A stretch of 64,000 nt of DNA, from the NCBI RefSeq assembly GCF_001894825.1, contig NZ_BCWY01000006.1:1-64000 (forward strand). The letters are read 5' to 3'. How positions within the stretch are numbered: the first letter of the stretch is position 1; every line of letters begins with the position of its first letter. Source of the stretch: Rhodococcus jostii NBRC 16295. Its GTDB lineage: Bacteria; Actinomycetota; Actinomycetes; Mycobacteriales; Mycobacteriaceae. The position numbers were made by a program, and so were the translations under genes. A model generated the notes under the pieces. That model did not search any database. It was not told where the DNA came from and saw nothing but the letters and a program-made list of their open reading frames with translations. Shown here piece by piece: positions 29,282 to 39,019 of this stretch.

Positions 29282-29971
29282 TTACTTGGCACGCTTCGCG
29301 GGAGCCTTCTTTGCCGCGGTCTTCTTGGCTGCAGTCTTGGCCGGAGCCTTCTTGGCTGCAGTCTTCTTGGCGACGGTCTTGGCCGGAGCCACCTTCTTCG
29401 CCACGGTCTTCTTCGCTGCCGTGGTCTTGGCCGGAGCCTTCTTGGCTGCAGTCTTCTTGGCGACGGTCTTGGCCGGAGCCACCTTCTTCGCCACGGTCTT
29501 CTTCGCTGCCGTGGTCTTGGCCGGAGCCTTCTTCGCCACGGTCTTCTTCGCTGCCGCAGTCTTGGCGGGAGCCGCCTTCTTGGCTGCGGTCTTCTTCGCC
29601 GCCGTCTTCTTGGCTGCGGCCTTCTTCGCGGCGGCCTTGGTGGCGGGCGCCGCTGCGCCGCGCTTGACCGCCGGACCGGTGGCCGGAAGCTTCTGGCCGC
29701 CAGCGATAACCGCCTTGAACTGAGCGCCCGGACGGAACGCCGGCACCGACGTCGGCTTGACCTTCACGGTCTCACCCGTGCGCGGGTTACGTGCGACACG
29801 TGCCGCACGACGACGCTGCTCGAAGACACCGAAACCGGTGATGGTCACGCTGTCGCCGCGGTGCACCGCGCGGACGATCGTGTCCACGACATGCTCGACA
29901 GCTTCTGTTGCCGTGCGCCTGTCCGTCCCCAGTTTCTCGGTCAGAACATCGATGAGCTCTGCCTTATTCAT
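29282..29971 (-). CDS. hupB: HU-like nucleoid protein with long Lys/Ala tail
   Basis: This 229-residue DNA-binding protein has an N-terminal HU/IHF domain (residues 1-90, [42 protein letters not shown]). It is followed by a C-terminal tail of about 125 residues built of AAKK/APAKT repeats, like mycobacterial HupB/Hlp and eukaryotic H1. It compacts DNA and may bind extracellular partners in mycobacteria. The tail contains a perfect 90-bp (30-residue) tandem duplication at 29341-29520. GGAGGAATTTCA precedes ATG 29971, a strong ribosome-binding site. A possible promoter (TTGTAT, 18 bp, TAGACT) lies in the 158 bp before it, downstream of leuD. Confidence 0.96.
   Translation of the reverse strand: MNKAELIDVLTEKLGTDRRTATEAVEHVVDTIVRAVHRGDSVTITGFGVFEQRRRAARVARNPRTGETVKVKPTSVPAFRPGAQFKAVIAGGQKLPATGPAVKRGAAAPATKAAAKKAAAKKTAAKKTAAKKAAPAKTAAAKKTVAKKAPAKTTAAKKTVAKKVAPAKTVAKKTAAKKAPAKTTAAKKTVAKKVAPAKTVAKKTAAKKAPAKTAAKKTAAKKAPAKRAK
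29341..29520 (-). repeat. Perfect 90-bp tandem duplication inside the hupB tail
   Basis: Bases 29341-29430 and 29431-29520 are identical, encoding two copies of a 30-residue Lys/Ala/Pro block. Identity at every third-codon base, in a gene that has freely chosen synonymous codons elsewhere, indicates a recent duplication or ongoing gene conversion. Confidence 0.95.
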
Positions 29972-30129
29972 TGAAATTCCTCCGCGAACTAATGGCCCAT
30001 CATCGGACCGACTACGAACTACGGTAAACCTGAATACCGCAGGAGTCTATGTGCCACGCCAATTCTCATACAACGCGGCACCATTCTCAGGAACTTATTA
30101 TCTCGGAGACAGGGCTCCGATTCCAACTT

Positions 30130-30738
30130 TCAGTCGGCCGAAGTGGGCTCCGGAAGAGTCGCAGGTTTCCAAGAAGGCCTTGACTTTTCGAACTCGGAAA
30201 TGGCTTCTACCTGCCGTAATGTCAATCCGATGTCGTCCAGACCCTCGATCAGACGCCACCTCGTGTAGTCATCAATATCAAAGGGCACCACGGTGGTTCC
30301 GGCGGTCACGGTCTTGTTCTCGAGGTCCACGATCAATTCGAGACCGGGTTGCTCGTCGAGCAACTTCCAGAGCAGTTCGACGTCGGGCTGGGCCACCTGG
30401 GCGGCGAGCAGACCGGCCTTGCCGGAGTTGCCCCGGAAGATGTCCGCGAAGCGAGACGCGATCACGACCCGAAATCCGAAGTCGGATAGCGCCCACACGG
30501 CGTGCTCCCGGGAGGAGCCCGTGCCGAAGTCGGGGCCCGCCACCAGAACGCTCCCCTTGTCGTACGGCGCGACGTTCAGAACGAAGTTCGGATCGTTGCG
30601 CCATGCGGCGAACAGACCGTCCTCGAAACCGGTGCGGGTCACTCGTTTCAGATAGACCGCCGGGATGATCTGGTCCGTGTCCACGTTGGATCGCCGCAGC
30701 GGGACGCCGATACCTTTGTGTGTGCTAAAGGATTCCAT
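30130..30738 (-). CDS. leuD: 3-isopropylmalate dehydratase small subunit
   Basis: LeuD pairs with LeuC to isomerise 2- to 3-isopropylmalate in leucine synthesis. The 202-residue product has the swivelling-domain motifs [34 protein letters not shown] and [16 protein letters not shown]. It begins at ATG 30738 with AGGAGA 8 nt upstream, 27 bp after leuC, and is clearly in one operon with it. The 158 bp after the stop hold a short CGGAG/CTCCG stem and then the hupB promoter region. Confidence 0.97.
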   Translation of the reverse strand: MESFSTHKGIGVPLRRSNVDTDQIIPAVYLKRVTRTGFEDGLFAAWRNDPNFVLNVAPYDKGSVLVAGPDFGTGSSREHAVWALSDFGFRVVIASRFADIFRGNSGKAGLLAAQVAQPDVELLWKLLDEQPGLELIVDLENKTVTAGTTVVPFDIDDYTRWRLIEGLDDIGLTLRQVEAISEFEKSRPSWKPATLPEPTSAD

Positions 30739-30765
30739 CGAAAAATCTCCTAAATTCCTTGAGTC

Positions 30766-32178
30766 CTAGGCCAGATCTGCCGGCGCGGACAGCGTTCCCC
30801 GGACCGCGGTCGCGGCGGCGACGAGCGGCGAAACCAGGTGAGTGCGGCCGCCCTTGCCCTGACGTCCCTCGAAATTGCGGTTGGACGTGGAGGCCGAACG
30901 CTCGCCGGGCGCGAGCTGATCCGGGTTCATGCCGAGGCACATCGAGCATCCCGCCTGCCGCCATTCGGCGCCCGCAGCGATGAAGATCTCGCCCAGACCC
31001 TCCTTTTCGGCCTGCGCGCGCACACGCATCGAGCCCGGCACGACGAGCATCCGGACCCCGTCGGCGACGTGGCGGCCGCGCAGCACATCGGCCACTGCCC
31101 GCAGATCCTCGATCCGGCCGTTGGTGCACGAACCCACGAAAACTGTGTCGATCGCCACCTCACGCAACGGAGTTCCGGCCTCGAGACCCATGTAAGTCAA
31201 CGCCTTCTCGGCGGCGTGGCGTTCGCTCTCGTCGACGATCTCGGCCGGATTCGGCACCGTCTCGCCCAGCGGCAGTCCCTGCCCCGGGTTGGTGCCCCAG
31301 GTCACGAACGGCGTGAGGGCGCTCGCGTCGATGTGGACCTCGTTGTCGAAAACCGCACCCTCATCGGTCTTCAACTGCTCCCACGCCGCCACCGCGGCGT
31401 CCCAGTCGGCGCCCTTCGGGGCGTGCGGGCGCCCCTTGATGAATTCGTAGGTGATCTCGTCCGGGGCGATCATCCCGGCCCGCGCGCCCGCCTCGATGGA
31501 CATGTTGCAGATGGTCATCCGCGCTTCCATCGACATCGTGCGGATCGCTTCGCCGCGGTACTCCAGGACATATCCCTGACCTCCGCCCGTTCCGATCTTG
31601 GCGATGACGGCCAGAATGAGATCTTTGCTCGTCACGCCGTCGGGCAATTCGCCGTCGACGGTGATCGCCATCGTCCGGAAGGGACGCAACGACAACGTCT
31701 GCGTCGCCATGACGTGTTCGACCTCACTGGTGCCGATACCCATCGCGAGCGCGCCGAAGGCGCCGTGTGTGGACGTGTGGCTGTCGCCACAGACCACCGT
31801 CATGCCGGGCTGGGTGAGACCCAGCTGCGGGCCGACGACGTGGACGATGCCCTGATCGATGTCGCCCATCGGGTGCAGCCGGACACCGAATTCCTCACAG
31901 TTACGCCGCAGCGTGTCCACCTGAGTCTTGGAGACGGGGTCGGCGATCGGCTTGTCGATGTCGACGGTGGGGACGTTGTGGTCTTCGGTGGCGATCGTCA
32001 GGTCGGGCCGGCGCAGCGGACGCCCGGCGAGCCGAAGTCCGTCGAATGCCTGCGGACTCGTCACTTCGTGAACGAGATGCAGATCGATGTAGATGAGGTC
32101 GGGGTTGTCTCCCTCACCCCGGACCACGACGTGGTCGTCCCACACCTTCTCTGCCAGGGTGCGTGCTTTCTCGGCCAT
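30766..32178 (-). CDS. leuC: 3-isopropylmalate dehydratase large subunit
   Basis: This aconitase-family Fe-S subunit (470 residues) is the catalytic partner of LeuD. The [4Fe-4S] ligands are visible: Cys in [14 protein letters not shown] and two in [41 protein letters not shown] is the substrate-domain signature. ATG 32178 ([16 protein letters not shown]) has a GAGGTGGAG stretch just upstream. The frame extends to 32268, but the extra residues are not family-like. It is divergent from the IclR-type gene, which very probably controls it. Confidence 0.97.
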   Translation of the reverse strand: MAEKARTLAEKVWDDHVVVRGEGDNPDLIYIDLHLVHEVTSPQAFDGLRLAGRPLRRPDLTIATEDHNVPTVDIDKPIADPVSKTQVDTLRRNCEEFGVRLHPMGDIDQGIVHVVGPQLGLTQPGMTVVCGDSHTSTHGAFGALAMGIGTSEVEHVMATQTLSLRPFRTMAITVDGELPDGVTSKDLILAVIAKIGTGGGQGYVLEYRGEAIRTMSMEARMTICNMSIEAGARAGMIAPDEITYEFIKGRPHAPKGADWDAAVAAWEQLKTDEGAVFDNEVHIDASALTPFVTWGTNPGQGLPLGETVPNPAEIVDESERHAAEKALTYMGLEAGTPLREVAIDTVFVGSCTNGRIEDLRAVADVLRGRHVADGVRMLVVPGSMRVRAQAEKEGLGEIFIAAGAEWRQAGCSMCLGMNPDQLAPGERSASTSNRNFEGRQGKGGRTHLVSPLVAAATAVRGTLSAPADLA

Positions 32179-32324
32179 CTTCTCCACCTCTGTGTGTCCT
32201 CTCGCACCGCGGGCTTCGGGCTGGTCCGCTGTGCGCCTGATGTCGCTACCCTCTCCTCGGACACGCACTCGCCTGAGACGAAGGTGCGCTATGATCCCAA
32301 TATGCGAGAATGTGGTATCGACCT

Positions 32325-33026
32325 ATGAGACAGCATAGCGGCATCGGAGTCCTTGACAAAGCGGTGGGCGTGCTCCATGCCGTGGCCGAGAAGCCCTGCA
32401 GCCTCACCGAACTGTGTTCGCGTACCGGACTCCCCCGCGCCACCGCCCACCGGCTGGCCGTCGGGCTCGAGGTCCACCGCCTTCTGACCCGGGATTCCGA
32501 CGGATTGTGGTGCCCCGGTCCCGGGCTCGCCGAACTGGCTGCGACGGCCAACGATCCGCTCGTCTCGGCGGCCGCCCTGGTGCTGCCACGACTGCGCGAG
32601 ATCACCGGTGAGAGCGTGCAGCTGTACCGGCGGGAAGGCACGCAACGCATCTGCGTGGCGGCGATGGAACCACCCACCGGCCTTCGCGACACCGTTCTCG
32701 TCGGGGCGCGCCTGCCGATGAGTGCCGGTTCGGGCGCCAAGGTCCTTCTCGCCTGGGCCGACCCGCAAACGCAGCGGACGGTTCTCCCCGACGCGGCGTT
32801 CGGCGAACGCGTCCTCCTCGAGGTCCGCCGGCGCGGCTGGGCCCAGAGCGCCGCCGAGCGCGAACCCGGCGTCGCCAGTGTCGCCGCCCCCGTGCGGGAC
32901 TCCTCCGGTGCTGTCATCGCAGCGATCTCGGTATCCGGGCCCATCGACAGAATGGGCAGGCGCCCCGGCGCCCGGTGGGCCGCCGATCTGCTCGCCGCCG
33001 CGGAGGCGTTGCACAAAAGACTCTGA
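32325..33026 (+). CDS. ltbR: IclR-family regulator, probable LtbR of leuCD
   Basis: This 233-residue regulator has an N-terminal winged helix (GVLDKAVGVLHAVAEKPCSLTELCSRTGLPRATAHRLAVGLE) and a C-terminal IclR effector domain (GESVQLYRREG ... LPMSAGSGAKVLLA ... ASVAAPVRDSSGAVIAAISVSGP). It is divergent from leuC across 146 bp. In Corynebacterium glutamicum the gene in this position, LtbR, represses leuCD and tryptophan genes, and the same role is inferred by position and family. ATG 32325 (MRQHSGIG) is favoured; ATG 32310 adds five residues. A TATGAT at 32290-32295 could be its -10 element. Confidence 0.85.
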   Translation: MRQHSGIGVLDKAVGVLHAVAEKPCSLTELCSRTGLPRATAHRLAVGLEVHRLLTRDSDGLWCPGPGLAELAATANDPLVSAAALVLPRLREITGESVQLYRREGTQRICVAAMEPPTGLRDTVLVGARLPMSAGSGAKVLLAWADPQTQRTVLPDAAFGERVLLEVRRRGWAQSAAEREPGVASVAAPVRDSSGAVIAAISVSGPIDRMGRRPGARWAADLLAAAEALHKRL

Positions 33027-33064
33027 TCACGCGCGACCGACGTTCACTGCGACAGGAGAAGCCG

Positions 33065-33583
33065 ATGGGGAAGAACCAACGCTCACAGATCACGTTGACG
33101 GATTCGGAGATCTCCGAATTCGTGGATCGGAGCCGGATCGCCACGCTCGCAACGGTGGCAGCGGACGGCAGACCCCACCTGGTCGCCATGTGGTACGCCG
33201 TGATCGACGGCGAGATCTGGTTCGAGACCAAGACCAAATCGCAGAAGGCGGTCAACCTGCGCCGCGACGACCGGGTCACCGTCCTGATCGAGGACGGCGA
33301 CACCTACGACACCCTGCGCGGGATTTCGGTGGAGGGCCGGGCGGAGATCGTGGAGGACCCGGACGCGATGTTCGCGGTCGGGGTCAGCGTGTGGGAGCGC
33401 TACACCGGGACTTACACCGACGAACTCCGCCCCGCCATCGACCAACTCCTGCACAAGCGGGTGGTCGTGCGGATCGTTCCCGAGCGCATCAGGAGCTGGG
33501 ACCACGCAAAGCTCGGCCTCCCCGCCATGCCGGTGGGCGGGACCACGGCCGCATACCTGGAGGCGGCCGACCGCCGCGCCTGA
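33065..33583 (+). CDS. PPOX-class (probably F420-binding) oxidoreductase
   Basis: This 172-residue split-barrel flavin/deazaflavin-binding protein starts QITLTDSEISEFVDRSRIATLATVAADGRPHLVAMWYAV. It continues with a KTKSQKAVNLRRDDRVTVLIEDG strand typical of the PPOX class that includes F420-dependent enzymes. Rv2991 occupies the same place in M. tuberculosis. The F420 biosynthesis gene fbiD is 7.8 kb away, so cofactor supply is available, but the substrate is unknown. ATG 33065 has AGGAGA 6 nt upstream. It lies 38 bp after the IclR gene and may share its transcript. Confidence 0.85.
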   Translation: MGKNQRSQITLTDSEISEFVDRSRIATLATVAADGRPHLVAMWYAVIDGEIWFETKTKSQKAVNLRRDDRVTVLIEDGDTYDTLRGISVEGRAEIVEDPDAMFAVGVSVWERYTGTYTDELRPAIDQLLHKRVVVRIVPERIRSWDHAKLGLPAMPVGGTTAAYLEAADRRA

Positions 33584-33667
33584 TTACGCGCCAGAGAAAA
33601 AACGGGAGCATTCTCGGTGTCCTCGGCGTAGCTTCACAGAGTGAACCGACTACCGAGGGAGTTCACC

Positions 33668-33835
33668 ATGACTGACGCCAGTAACGAGGACACGAAAAAG
33701 AAATTCCGCGAAGCACTCGAACGGAAGAATCATCAGGCCGGGCTGTCCACCGATCACAAGGACGGGCATTCCAAGGCACACGACGCCCACGGGCCCGCCG
33801 ACCACAAACGCGAATTCCGCCGTAAGACCGGATAA
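33668..33835 (+). CDS. DUF5302 small protein
   Basis: This 55-residue, highly charged, probably disordered protein begins MTDASNEDTKKKFREALERK and ends GPADHKREFRRKTG, the conserved ends of the actinobacterial DUF5302 family. GAGGGAG lies 6 nt before ATG 33668, so this start is preferred over 33641. No function is known. It is followed by the tRNA genes on the other strand, with a terminator hairpin between. Confidence 0.8.
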   Translation: MTDASNEDTKKKFREALERKNHQAGLSTDHKDGHSKAHDAHGPADHKREFRRKTG

Positions 33836-33857
33836 ACGACATATCATCCGGATAAAA

Positions 33858-33892
33858 AGAAACACCCTCCAAATTCTGTGGAGGGTGTTTCT
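33858..33892. terminator. Bidirectional terminator, DUF5302 / tRNA genes
   Basis: A perfect 13-bp stem (33858-33870 with 33880-33892) with a 9-base loop lies between the DUF5302 gene and tRNA-Glu. On the minus strand it is followed by TTTTATCC, giving a good U-tract for the tRNA transcript. On the plus strand only CTTT follows the T-rich arm. Confidence 0.85.
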
Positions 33893-33897
33893 CTTTG

Positions 33898-33970
33898 TAG
33901 CCCCGACGGGATTCGAACCCGCGCTACCGCCTTGAGAGGGCGGCGTCCTAGGCCGCTAGACGACGGGGCC
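33898..33970 (-). tRNA. tRNA-Glu (CTC anticodon)
   Basis: This 73-nt cloverleaf folds by eye: acceptor GGCCCCG/CGGGGCT (with a G-U at the end pair), D-arm GTCTAG..., anticodon loop CTCTCAA giving CUC, and T-arm GCGGG TTCGAAT CCCGT. The 3' CCA is not encoded. It pairs with tRNA-Gln 76 bp upstream on the same strand, next to gltX, whose product charges tRNA-Glu. Confidence 0.95.
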
Positions 33971-34046
33971 AGGAACTTTGTCTTGCTTTGGAAGCTCGGC
34001 AAGCATAGCTTCCAGAAGTTCGGAGTCAAAATCGGCCGAACTTCCG

Positions 34047-34118
34047 CTGGGGTACCAGGACTCGAACCTAGAATGGCGGTACCAGAAACCGCTGTGTTGC
34101 CGATTACACCATACCCCA
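34047..34118 (-). tRNA. tRNA-Gln (CTG anticodon)
   Basis: This is a 72-nt tRNA with acceptor TGGGGTA/TACCCCA, discriminator G, and anticodon loop TTCTGGT (CUG). CCA is not encoded. In actinobacteria this tRNA is first charged with Glu by GltX and then amidated by GatCAB. Both gltX (next gene) and gatA, gatB and gatC lie in this window. A weak -10-like TAATCT is seen at 34178-34183 upstream. Confidence 0.95.
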
Positions 34119-34259
34119 ATGGCCGTTCTCGAACCGCTGAGCTTCTGGGCTCTGCGGTCCGCCTCGGGCCGTAGAAGAGATTACCAGCCTACTGCCGGGA
34201 TTTACCAAATCGTATGGTCAGAGACTGTTTTTGCACCCTCCTCGGCCCGAGGGCGGCGC

Positions 34260-35735
34260 CTAACCAGCGATGCCGGCCCGCGCTGAGCGCAGCCGGGACA
34301 GCGAGAGGTCGCGCCCGAGCAGTTCCATCGATTCGTAGAGCGGTGGGCTGATGTGCGAGCCCGTGAGGGCCACCCGGACCGGAGCGAATGCCTTACGCGG
34401 CTTGAGGCCCAGTTCGTCCACGAGAGCGGTCTTGAGGGCCCCTTCCAGTGACGCCGCGTCCCACACGTCGACCGCGTCCACCGACGCGATGGCGGCGTCG
34501 AGAACCGGCGCGGCGTCGGCCCCGAGGTTCTTGGCCGCAGCGGCCGGATCGATCGAGAAGTCGGCTTGGTCGACGAACAGGAACTTCAGCAGATCCCAGG
34601 CGTCGGACAGCACCACGATCCGCGTCTGGACCAGTTCCGCAGCGGTCGCGAAGACGGACTCGTCCACCGTCTCACCGAGATGACCGTGGACCGTGAGGAA
34701 GGCCCGGAGGCGCGCCGCGAAATCTGCGGGCTCGAGCAGCCGGATGTGCTCGGCGTTGATCGCGTCGGCTTTTTTCTGGTCGAACCGCGCCGGATTGGAA
34801 TTGACCTTGGAGATATCGAAGGCCGCCACCATCTCGTCCAGCGAGAACACGTCGTGGTCGTCGGAAATGCCCCAGCCGAGCAGCGCCAGGTAATTCAGCA
34901 AACCCTCGGGAACGAAACCGCGGTCGCGGTGGATGAAGAGGTTCGACTCGGGGTCGCGCTTCGACAGCTTCTTGTTGCCCTGTCCCATGACGAACGGAAG
35001 GTGCCCGAACTGCGGCGTGAAATCGGCCACGCCGATCCGCTGCATCGCCTCGTAGAGGGCGAGCTGACGGGGCGTCGACGACAGCAGGTCCTCGCCGCGC
35101 AGGACGTGTGTGATCTTCATCAACGCGTCGTCGACGGGGTTGACCAACGTGTAGAGCGGAATGCCGTTTCCGCGGGTGAGCGCGAAGTCGGGCACGGTTC
35201 CCGCCTTGAACGTCGTCTCGCCGCGCACGAGGTCGACCCACGTCAGGTCGTGATCCGGCATGCGGAGCCGCACGACCGGCTTGCGTCCCTCGTCGAGGAA
35301 CGCCTGCCGCTGCTCCGGCGTCAGGTCCCGATCGAAGTTGTCGTAACCCAGCTTGGGATCGCGGCCGGCCGACTTGTGCCGCTCCTCGACCTCCTCGGGC
35401 GTCGAGAACGACTCGTATGCCTCGCCGGCCGCGAGCAGTTTCGCGACGACGTCCAGGTGCAGGTCGCGCCGCTGGGACTGACGGTAGGGCTCGTACGGTC
35501 CCCCGACCTCCGGGCCCTCGTCCCAGTTCAGTCCGAGCCAGCGCAGCGCGTCCAGGATCGCCTGATACGACTCCTCACTGTCACGGGCAGCATCGGTGTC
35601 CTCGATGCGGAACACGAACGACCCGCCGTTGTGTCGGGCGAACGCCCAGTTGAACAGGGCGGTTCGGACGAGCCCGACGTGCGGGGTTCCGGTGGGAGAC
35701 GGACAGAAACGGACGCGAACTTCGCTTGTGGTCAT
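34260..35735 (-). CDS. gltX: Glutamyl-tRNA synthetase
   Basis: This class I synthetase charges tRNA-Glu and, in organisms using GatCAB, also mis-charges tRNA-Gln. The 491-residue product has the HIGH-type motif [18 protein letters not shown] and the KMSKS-type KLSKRD. ATG 35735 gives the usual N-terminus. It lies downstream of the FAH-family gene (73-bp gap) on the same strand and upstream of tRNA-Gln and tRNA-Glu. Confidence 0.97.
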   Translation of the reverse strand: MTTSEVRVRFCPSPTGTPHVGLVRTALFNWAFARHNGGSFVFRIEDTDAARDSEESYQAILDALRWLGLNWDEGPEVGGPYEPYRQSQRRDLHLDVVAKLLAAGEAYESFSTPEEVEERHKSAGRDPKLGYDNFDRDLTPEQRQAFLDEGRKPVVRLRMPDHDLTWVDLVRGETTFKAGTVPDFALTRGNGIPLYTLVNPVDDALMKITHVLRGEDLLSSTPRQLALYEAMQRIGVADFTPQFGHLPFVMGQGNKKLSKRDPESNLFIHRDRGFVPEGLLNYLALLGWGISDDHDVFSLDEMVAAFDISKVNSNPARFDQKKADAINAEHIRLLEPADFAARLRAFLTVHGHLGETVDESVFATAAELVQTRIVVLSDAWDLLKFLFVDQADFSIDPAAAAKNLGADAAPVLDAAIASVDAVDVWDAASLEGALKTALVDELGLKPRKAFAPVRVALTGSHISPPLYESMELLGRDLSLSRLRSARAGIAG

Positions 35736-35808
35736 GGCTCACTTGGGTCGACGCTGGGAAAACGGACTCCTACAGGCTAGTCCGCTCCCGATCTCGACAC
35801 GAGAGCCG

Positions 35809-36582
35809 TCAACGCTTGGCGGTCACCGGGTTGGTGAGGGTGCCGATGCCACCGATGGTCACGCTCACACTCTGGCCGTCGACGATCGGACCGACGCCCT
35901 CCGGCGTCCCCGTGAGGATGACGTCGCCCGGGAGCAGCGTCATGACGGCCGACACCCACTCGATGATCTTCGGAATGTCGTGCAGCAGAAGCGAAGTGTT
36001 GCTGCGCTGCTTCACTTCGCCGTCCACCTCGGTGGTGATGTCGACGTCGGATGCGTCGAGCCGGGTCTCGATCCACGGCCCGAGCGGGCAGAACGTGTCG
36101 TGGCCCTTCGCCCTCGTCCACTGCCCGTCGTGGCGCTGGTGGTCGCGGGCCGACACGTCGTTGGCTGCCGTGTATCCGAGCACGACGTCGAGCGCCTTGG
36201 CTGCGGGCACGTCCTTGCAGGGGCGTCCGATGACGACCGCCAGTTCACCTTCGTAATGAACCTCGTTGGAGGACTTCGGCAGGACGATCGCGGCGTCGGG
36301 GCCCACGATCGAGGTATTGGGCTTGAGGAAGATCACAGGGTCGGCCGGCGCCTCTCCCCCCATCTCGGCGGCGTGCGCGGCGTAGTTCTTTCCGATGGCC
36401 ACGACCTTGCTGGCGAGGATCGGGGCCAGCAGTCGCACATCGGCGAGCGGCCAACTCCGGCCGGTGAAAGTGGGAGTGCCGAAGGGGTGCTCGGCGATCT
36501 CCTTCGCGATTCGGGACTCCCCGTCTCCCTCGATACTGACGAACGCAACACCATCGGGACTTGCCACTCGACCAAGACGCAT
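35809..36582 (-). CDS. Fumarylacetoacetate hydrolase-family protein
   Basis: This 257-residue FAH-fold metal-dependent protein has GKNYAAHAAEMGG, the metal-binding FLKPNTSIVGPDAAIVLP...NEVHYEGELAVVIGR (Glu/Asp ligands) and DVSARDHQR. Family members hydrolyse C-C bonds in acylpyruvates or decarboxylate/isomerise catabolic intermediates; the true substrate here cannot be read from sequence. The N-terminal third (about 60 residues) is the usual extra domain. It lies upstream of gltX, as does Rv2993c in M. tuberculosis. The MFS gene is divergent, 115 bp away. Confidence 0.9.
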   Translation of the reverse strand: MRLGRVASPDGVAFVSIEGDGESRIAKEIAEHPFGTPTFTGRSWPLADVRLLAPILASKVVAIGKNYAAHAAEMGGEAPADPVIFLKPNTSIVGPDAAIVLPKSSNEVHYEGELAVVIGRPCKDVPAAKALDVVLGYTAANDVSARDHQRHDGQWTRAKGHDTFCPLGPWIETRLDASDVDITTEVDGEVKQRSNTSLLLHDIPKIIEWVSAVMTLLPGDVILTGTPEGVGPIVDGQSVSVTIGGIGTLTNPVTAKR

Positions 36583-36697
36583 GGGGCCGAGTCTATCGGC
36601 CCGGCGTCACCGACGTTCCGGGACGCCGGAGGACGGGAGGTATAGACTCCGAACGTTCGCCAATATATGAGAAGTCAATCCTAGATACTGAGATGAC

Positions 36698-37942
36698 ATG
36701 ACTGCATCGATCGACACGCCGTCCTCCGTCGGAACTGCCCGCAGATGGTGGATGCTCGCACTCGGGATGTTCGCCCAGGCCGCACAGGCGGTCTTCGTCA
36801 ACGGCGTCGCCTTCCTGATCCCCGAACTACAGGCGAATCACGGGCTCAGCCTCGCCCGTACCGGACTCCTCGTCGCCGCACCCACCCTCGGAGTGATGCT
36901 GACGCTGATCGCGTGGGGCGCACTCGCGGACCGCTACGGCGAACGCACGGTGCTGGCGGCTGGAATGGCGACGACGGCAGCGGCGGGGCTGGGCGCGGCA
37001 CTGTCCGGATCACTCACGGCCACCGCGGTCTTCCTGCTGCTCGGCGGCATGGCGGCGGCTTCCGCGAACGCCGCGAGCGGACGAGTCGTCGTCGGATGGT
37101 TCCCGCCCGAACGCCGCGGACTGGCGATGGGAATCCGGCAGATGTCACTGCCCCTCGGCATCGCGTGCGCAGCATTGACGCTTCCCGGCGTCGCGCACGA
37201 TCACGGCATCGGCTGGGCGCTCGCCCTCCCCGCCGCCCTCTGTGCGAGTGCCGCACTGGCCTGCGCCGTCTGGGTCGTCGATCCGCCCCGGCCCAGTCGC
37301 AGCGCCGCTGCGGATCTCGGCATGCTCGCCAACCCTTATCGCGACGGTCGCACGCTGTGGCGTATCCACGCCGTCTCGGTCCTGCTCGTCGTGCCCCAGT
37401 ACACGGTGTGGACCTACGCGCTGGTGTGGTTGATCTCCGAAAGGCATTGGGAAGCAACGGCAGCAGGGCTGATCGTGACGCTCGCCCAGATCTGCGGCGC
37501 GCTCGGCAGGATGGGAGTCGGGTTCTGGTCCGACGTGGTCGGCAGTCGCATGCGTCCCCTCCGCTGGGTCGCCGTCGCCGGCGGACTGTCGATGGCAGCG
37601 CTCGCCGTGACGGACTCGGTAGATTCGCCGCTGGCGATCGTGGCGTTGCTCGCGGCGTCCGTCGCGACCGTGGCACCGAACGGCCTCGCCTTCACCGCCG
37701 TCGCCGAGATCGCCGGACCGTTCTGGGGCGGACGCGCACTCGGGGTCCAGAACACCGGGCAGTTCGTCGCGGCCTCGATCGTCCCCCCGGCATTCGGCGC
37801 CCTGATCGGAATCGTCGGCTTCCCGGTGACTTTCGCCATAGCCGCAGCGTTTCCCGCGGCCTCGATACCACTGATCCCCGTGGCCCGGTCCGAAGACCGG
37901 TCCACGGGGATCGAGGACGAGAGGGTCGAATCGCGGACTTAG
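36698..37942 (+). CDS. MFS transporter
   Basis: This 414-residue protein has about twelve predicted transmembrane helices and the signature loop [16 protein letters not shown] between helices 2 and 3. The second half repeats the fold ([19 protein letters not shown]). Substrate is unknown; Rv2994 sits at the equivalent position. The ATG at 36698 is preceded by no clear ribosome-binding site. Its stop TAG overlaps the leuB stop TAA on the other strand (37939-37942). Confidence 0.88.
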   Translation: MTASIDTPSSVGTARRWWMLALGMFAQAAQAVFVNGVAFLIPELQANHGLSLARTGLLVAAPTLGVMLTLIAWGALADRYGERTVLAAGMATTAAAGLGAALSGSLTATAVFLLLGGMAAASANAASGRVVVGWFPPERRGLAMGIRQMSLPLGIACAALTLPGVAHDHGIGWALALPAALCASAALACAVWVVDPPRPSRSAAADLGMLANPYRDGRTLWRIHAVSVLLVVPQYTVWTYALVWLISERHWEATAAGLIVTLAQICGALGRMGVGFWSDVVGSRMRPLRWVAVAGGLSMAALAVTDSVDSPLAIVALLAASVATVAPNGLAFTAVAEIAGPFWGGRALGVQNTGQFVAASIVPPAFGALIGIVGFPVTFAIAAAFPAASIPLIPVARSEDRSTGIEDERVESRT

Positions 37943-38949
37943 AGGGCCGCAGCGATCCGGTCGCCGACCTCCGACGTCACGACCTTCGACTCCCCCCGGG
38001 AAGCCAGATCGGCTTCGACGGCAGCCTCGATGCGCGCCGCATCGCCGTCCCGGCCGAGATGCCGCAAGAGCAGCGCCGCGGACAGGATCGCCGCCGTGGG
38101 ATCCGCGATCCCCTGGCCGGCGATGTCCGGGGCGCTGCCGTGCACCGGTTCGAACATCGACGGGTTCGTGCCCGAGGCGTCGATGTTTCCCGACGCCGCC
38201 AGTCCGATGCCGCCCGTGACCGCACCGGCGAGGTCGGTGATGATGTCGCCGAACAGGTTGTCGGTGACGATCACGTCGAAGCGCGACGGGTCGGTGACCA
38301 TGTAGATGGTGGCCGCGTCGATGTGGCAGTAGGCCGTCTCCACGTCCGGGTACTCGGCCGACACCGTCTCCACGGCGCGCGTCCAGATCGCACCGGCGTT
38401 GGAGAGGACGTTCGTCTTGTGGATCAGGGTGACGTGCTTCCGCCGGGTCTGTGCCAGCGCGAACGCGTAGCGCACCACCCGCTCGGCACCGAACCACGTG
38501 TTGATCGACACCTCGGTCGCGATCTCGTGCGGCGTGCCGACTCGGATCGCACCACCGTTACCGGTGTACGGGCCCTCGGTGCCCTCGCGCACGACGACGA
38601 AGTCGATGTCGGGCTGCGCCGCGAGCGGCGATTTCGTGCCCGGATACAGCTGCGACGGACGCAGATTCACGTGGTGGTCCAACGCGAACCGCATGTTCAG
38701 CAGCAGTCCCCGTTCGAGCACTCCCGGAGTCACCGACGGGTCGCCGATGGCGCCCAGCAGGATCGCGTCGTGCTCGCGGATCGCCGCGAGATCCGCGTCC
38801 GGGAGCAGCTCCCCCGTCGCGTTGTATCGACGGGCACCGAGGTCGTACTCGGTGGTCTCGAGATCGGGGACGAGTTTCCGCAGCACCTTCAGCGCCTCGG
38901 CGGTGACCTCGACACCGATGCCGTCACCCGGAATGACCGCAAGCTTCAT
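37939..38949 (-). CDS. leuB: 3-isopropylmalate dehydrogenase
   Basis: This NAD-dependent enzyme oxidises and decarboxylates 3-isopropylmalate, the third step of leucine synthesis. The 336-residue product starts [20 protein letters not shown]. It has the substrate-binding region [10 protein letters not shown]...IDAATIYMV and the [19 protein letters not shown] metal site, followed by [18 protein letters not shown]. It follows serA on the same strand with a 70-bp gap. Its stop codon overlaps that of the MFS gene. Confidence 0.96.
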   Translation of the reverse strand: MKLAVIPGDGIGVEVTAEALKVLRKLVPDLETTEYDLGARRYNATGELLPDADLAAIREHDAILLGAIGDPSVTPGVLERGLLLNMRFALDHHVNLRPSQLYPGTKSPLAAQPDIDFVVVREGTEGPYTGNGGAIRVGTPHEIATEVSINTWFGAERVVRYAFALAQTRRKHVTLIHKTNVLSNAGAIWTRAVETVSAEYPDVETAYCHIDAATIYMVTDPSRFDVIVTDNLFGDIITDLAGAVTGGIGLAASGNIDASGTNPSMFEPVHGSAPDIAGQGIADPTAAILSAALLLRHLGRDGDAARIEAAVEADLASRGESKVVTSEVGDRIAAAL

Positions 38950-39019
38950 GAACGCCTCACTTCACATAGAGCTGTGCGCGTGTCACGACGTCGGGGTCGT
39001 GACACGCGCACAGTGGGGA

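Noticed and set aside
32267-32295. Full ltbR promoter
   Set aside because: TATGAT at 32290-32295 is a good -10 box, but nothing resembling a -35 box is found at 16-19 bp, so I did not list it as a feature.
33898-34118. Integration site at the tRNA-Glu/tRNA-Gln pair
   Set aside because: No duplicated tRNA 3' end and no integrase gene is present nearby.
35763-35784. CGGACT/AGTCCG inverted repeat between the FAH gene and gltX as a terminator
   Set aside because: Only a 6-bp stem with a 10-base loop and no T tract, in a gap where read-through to gltX is plausible.
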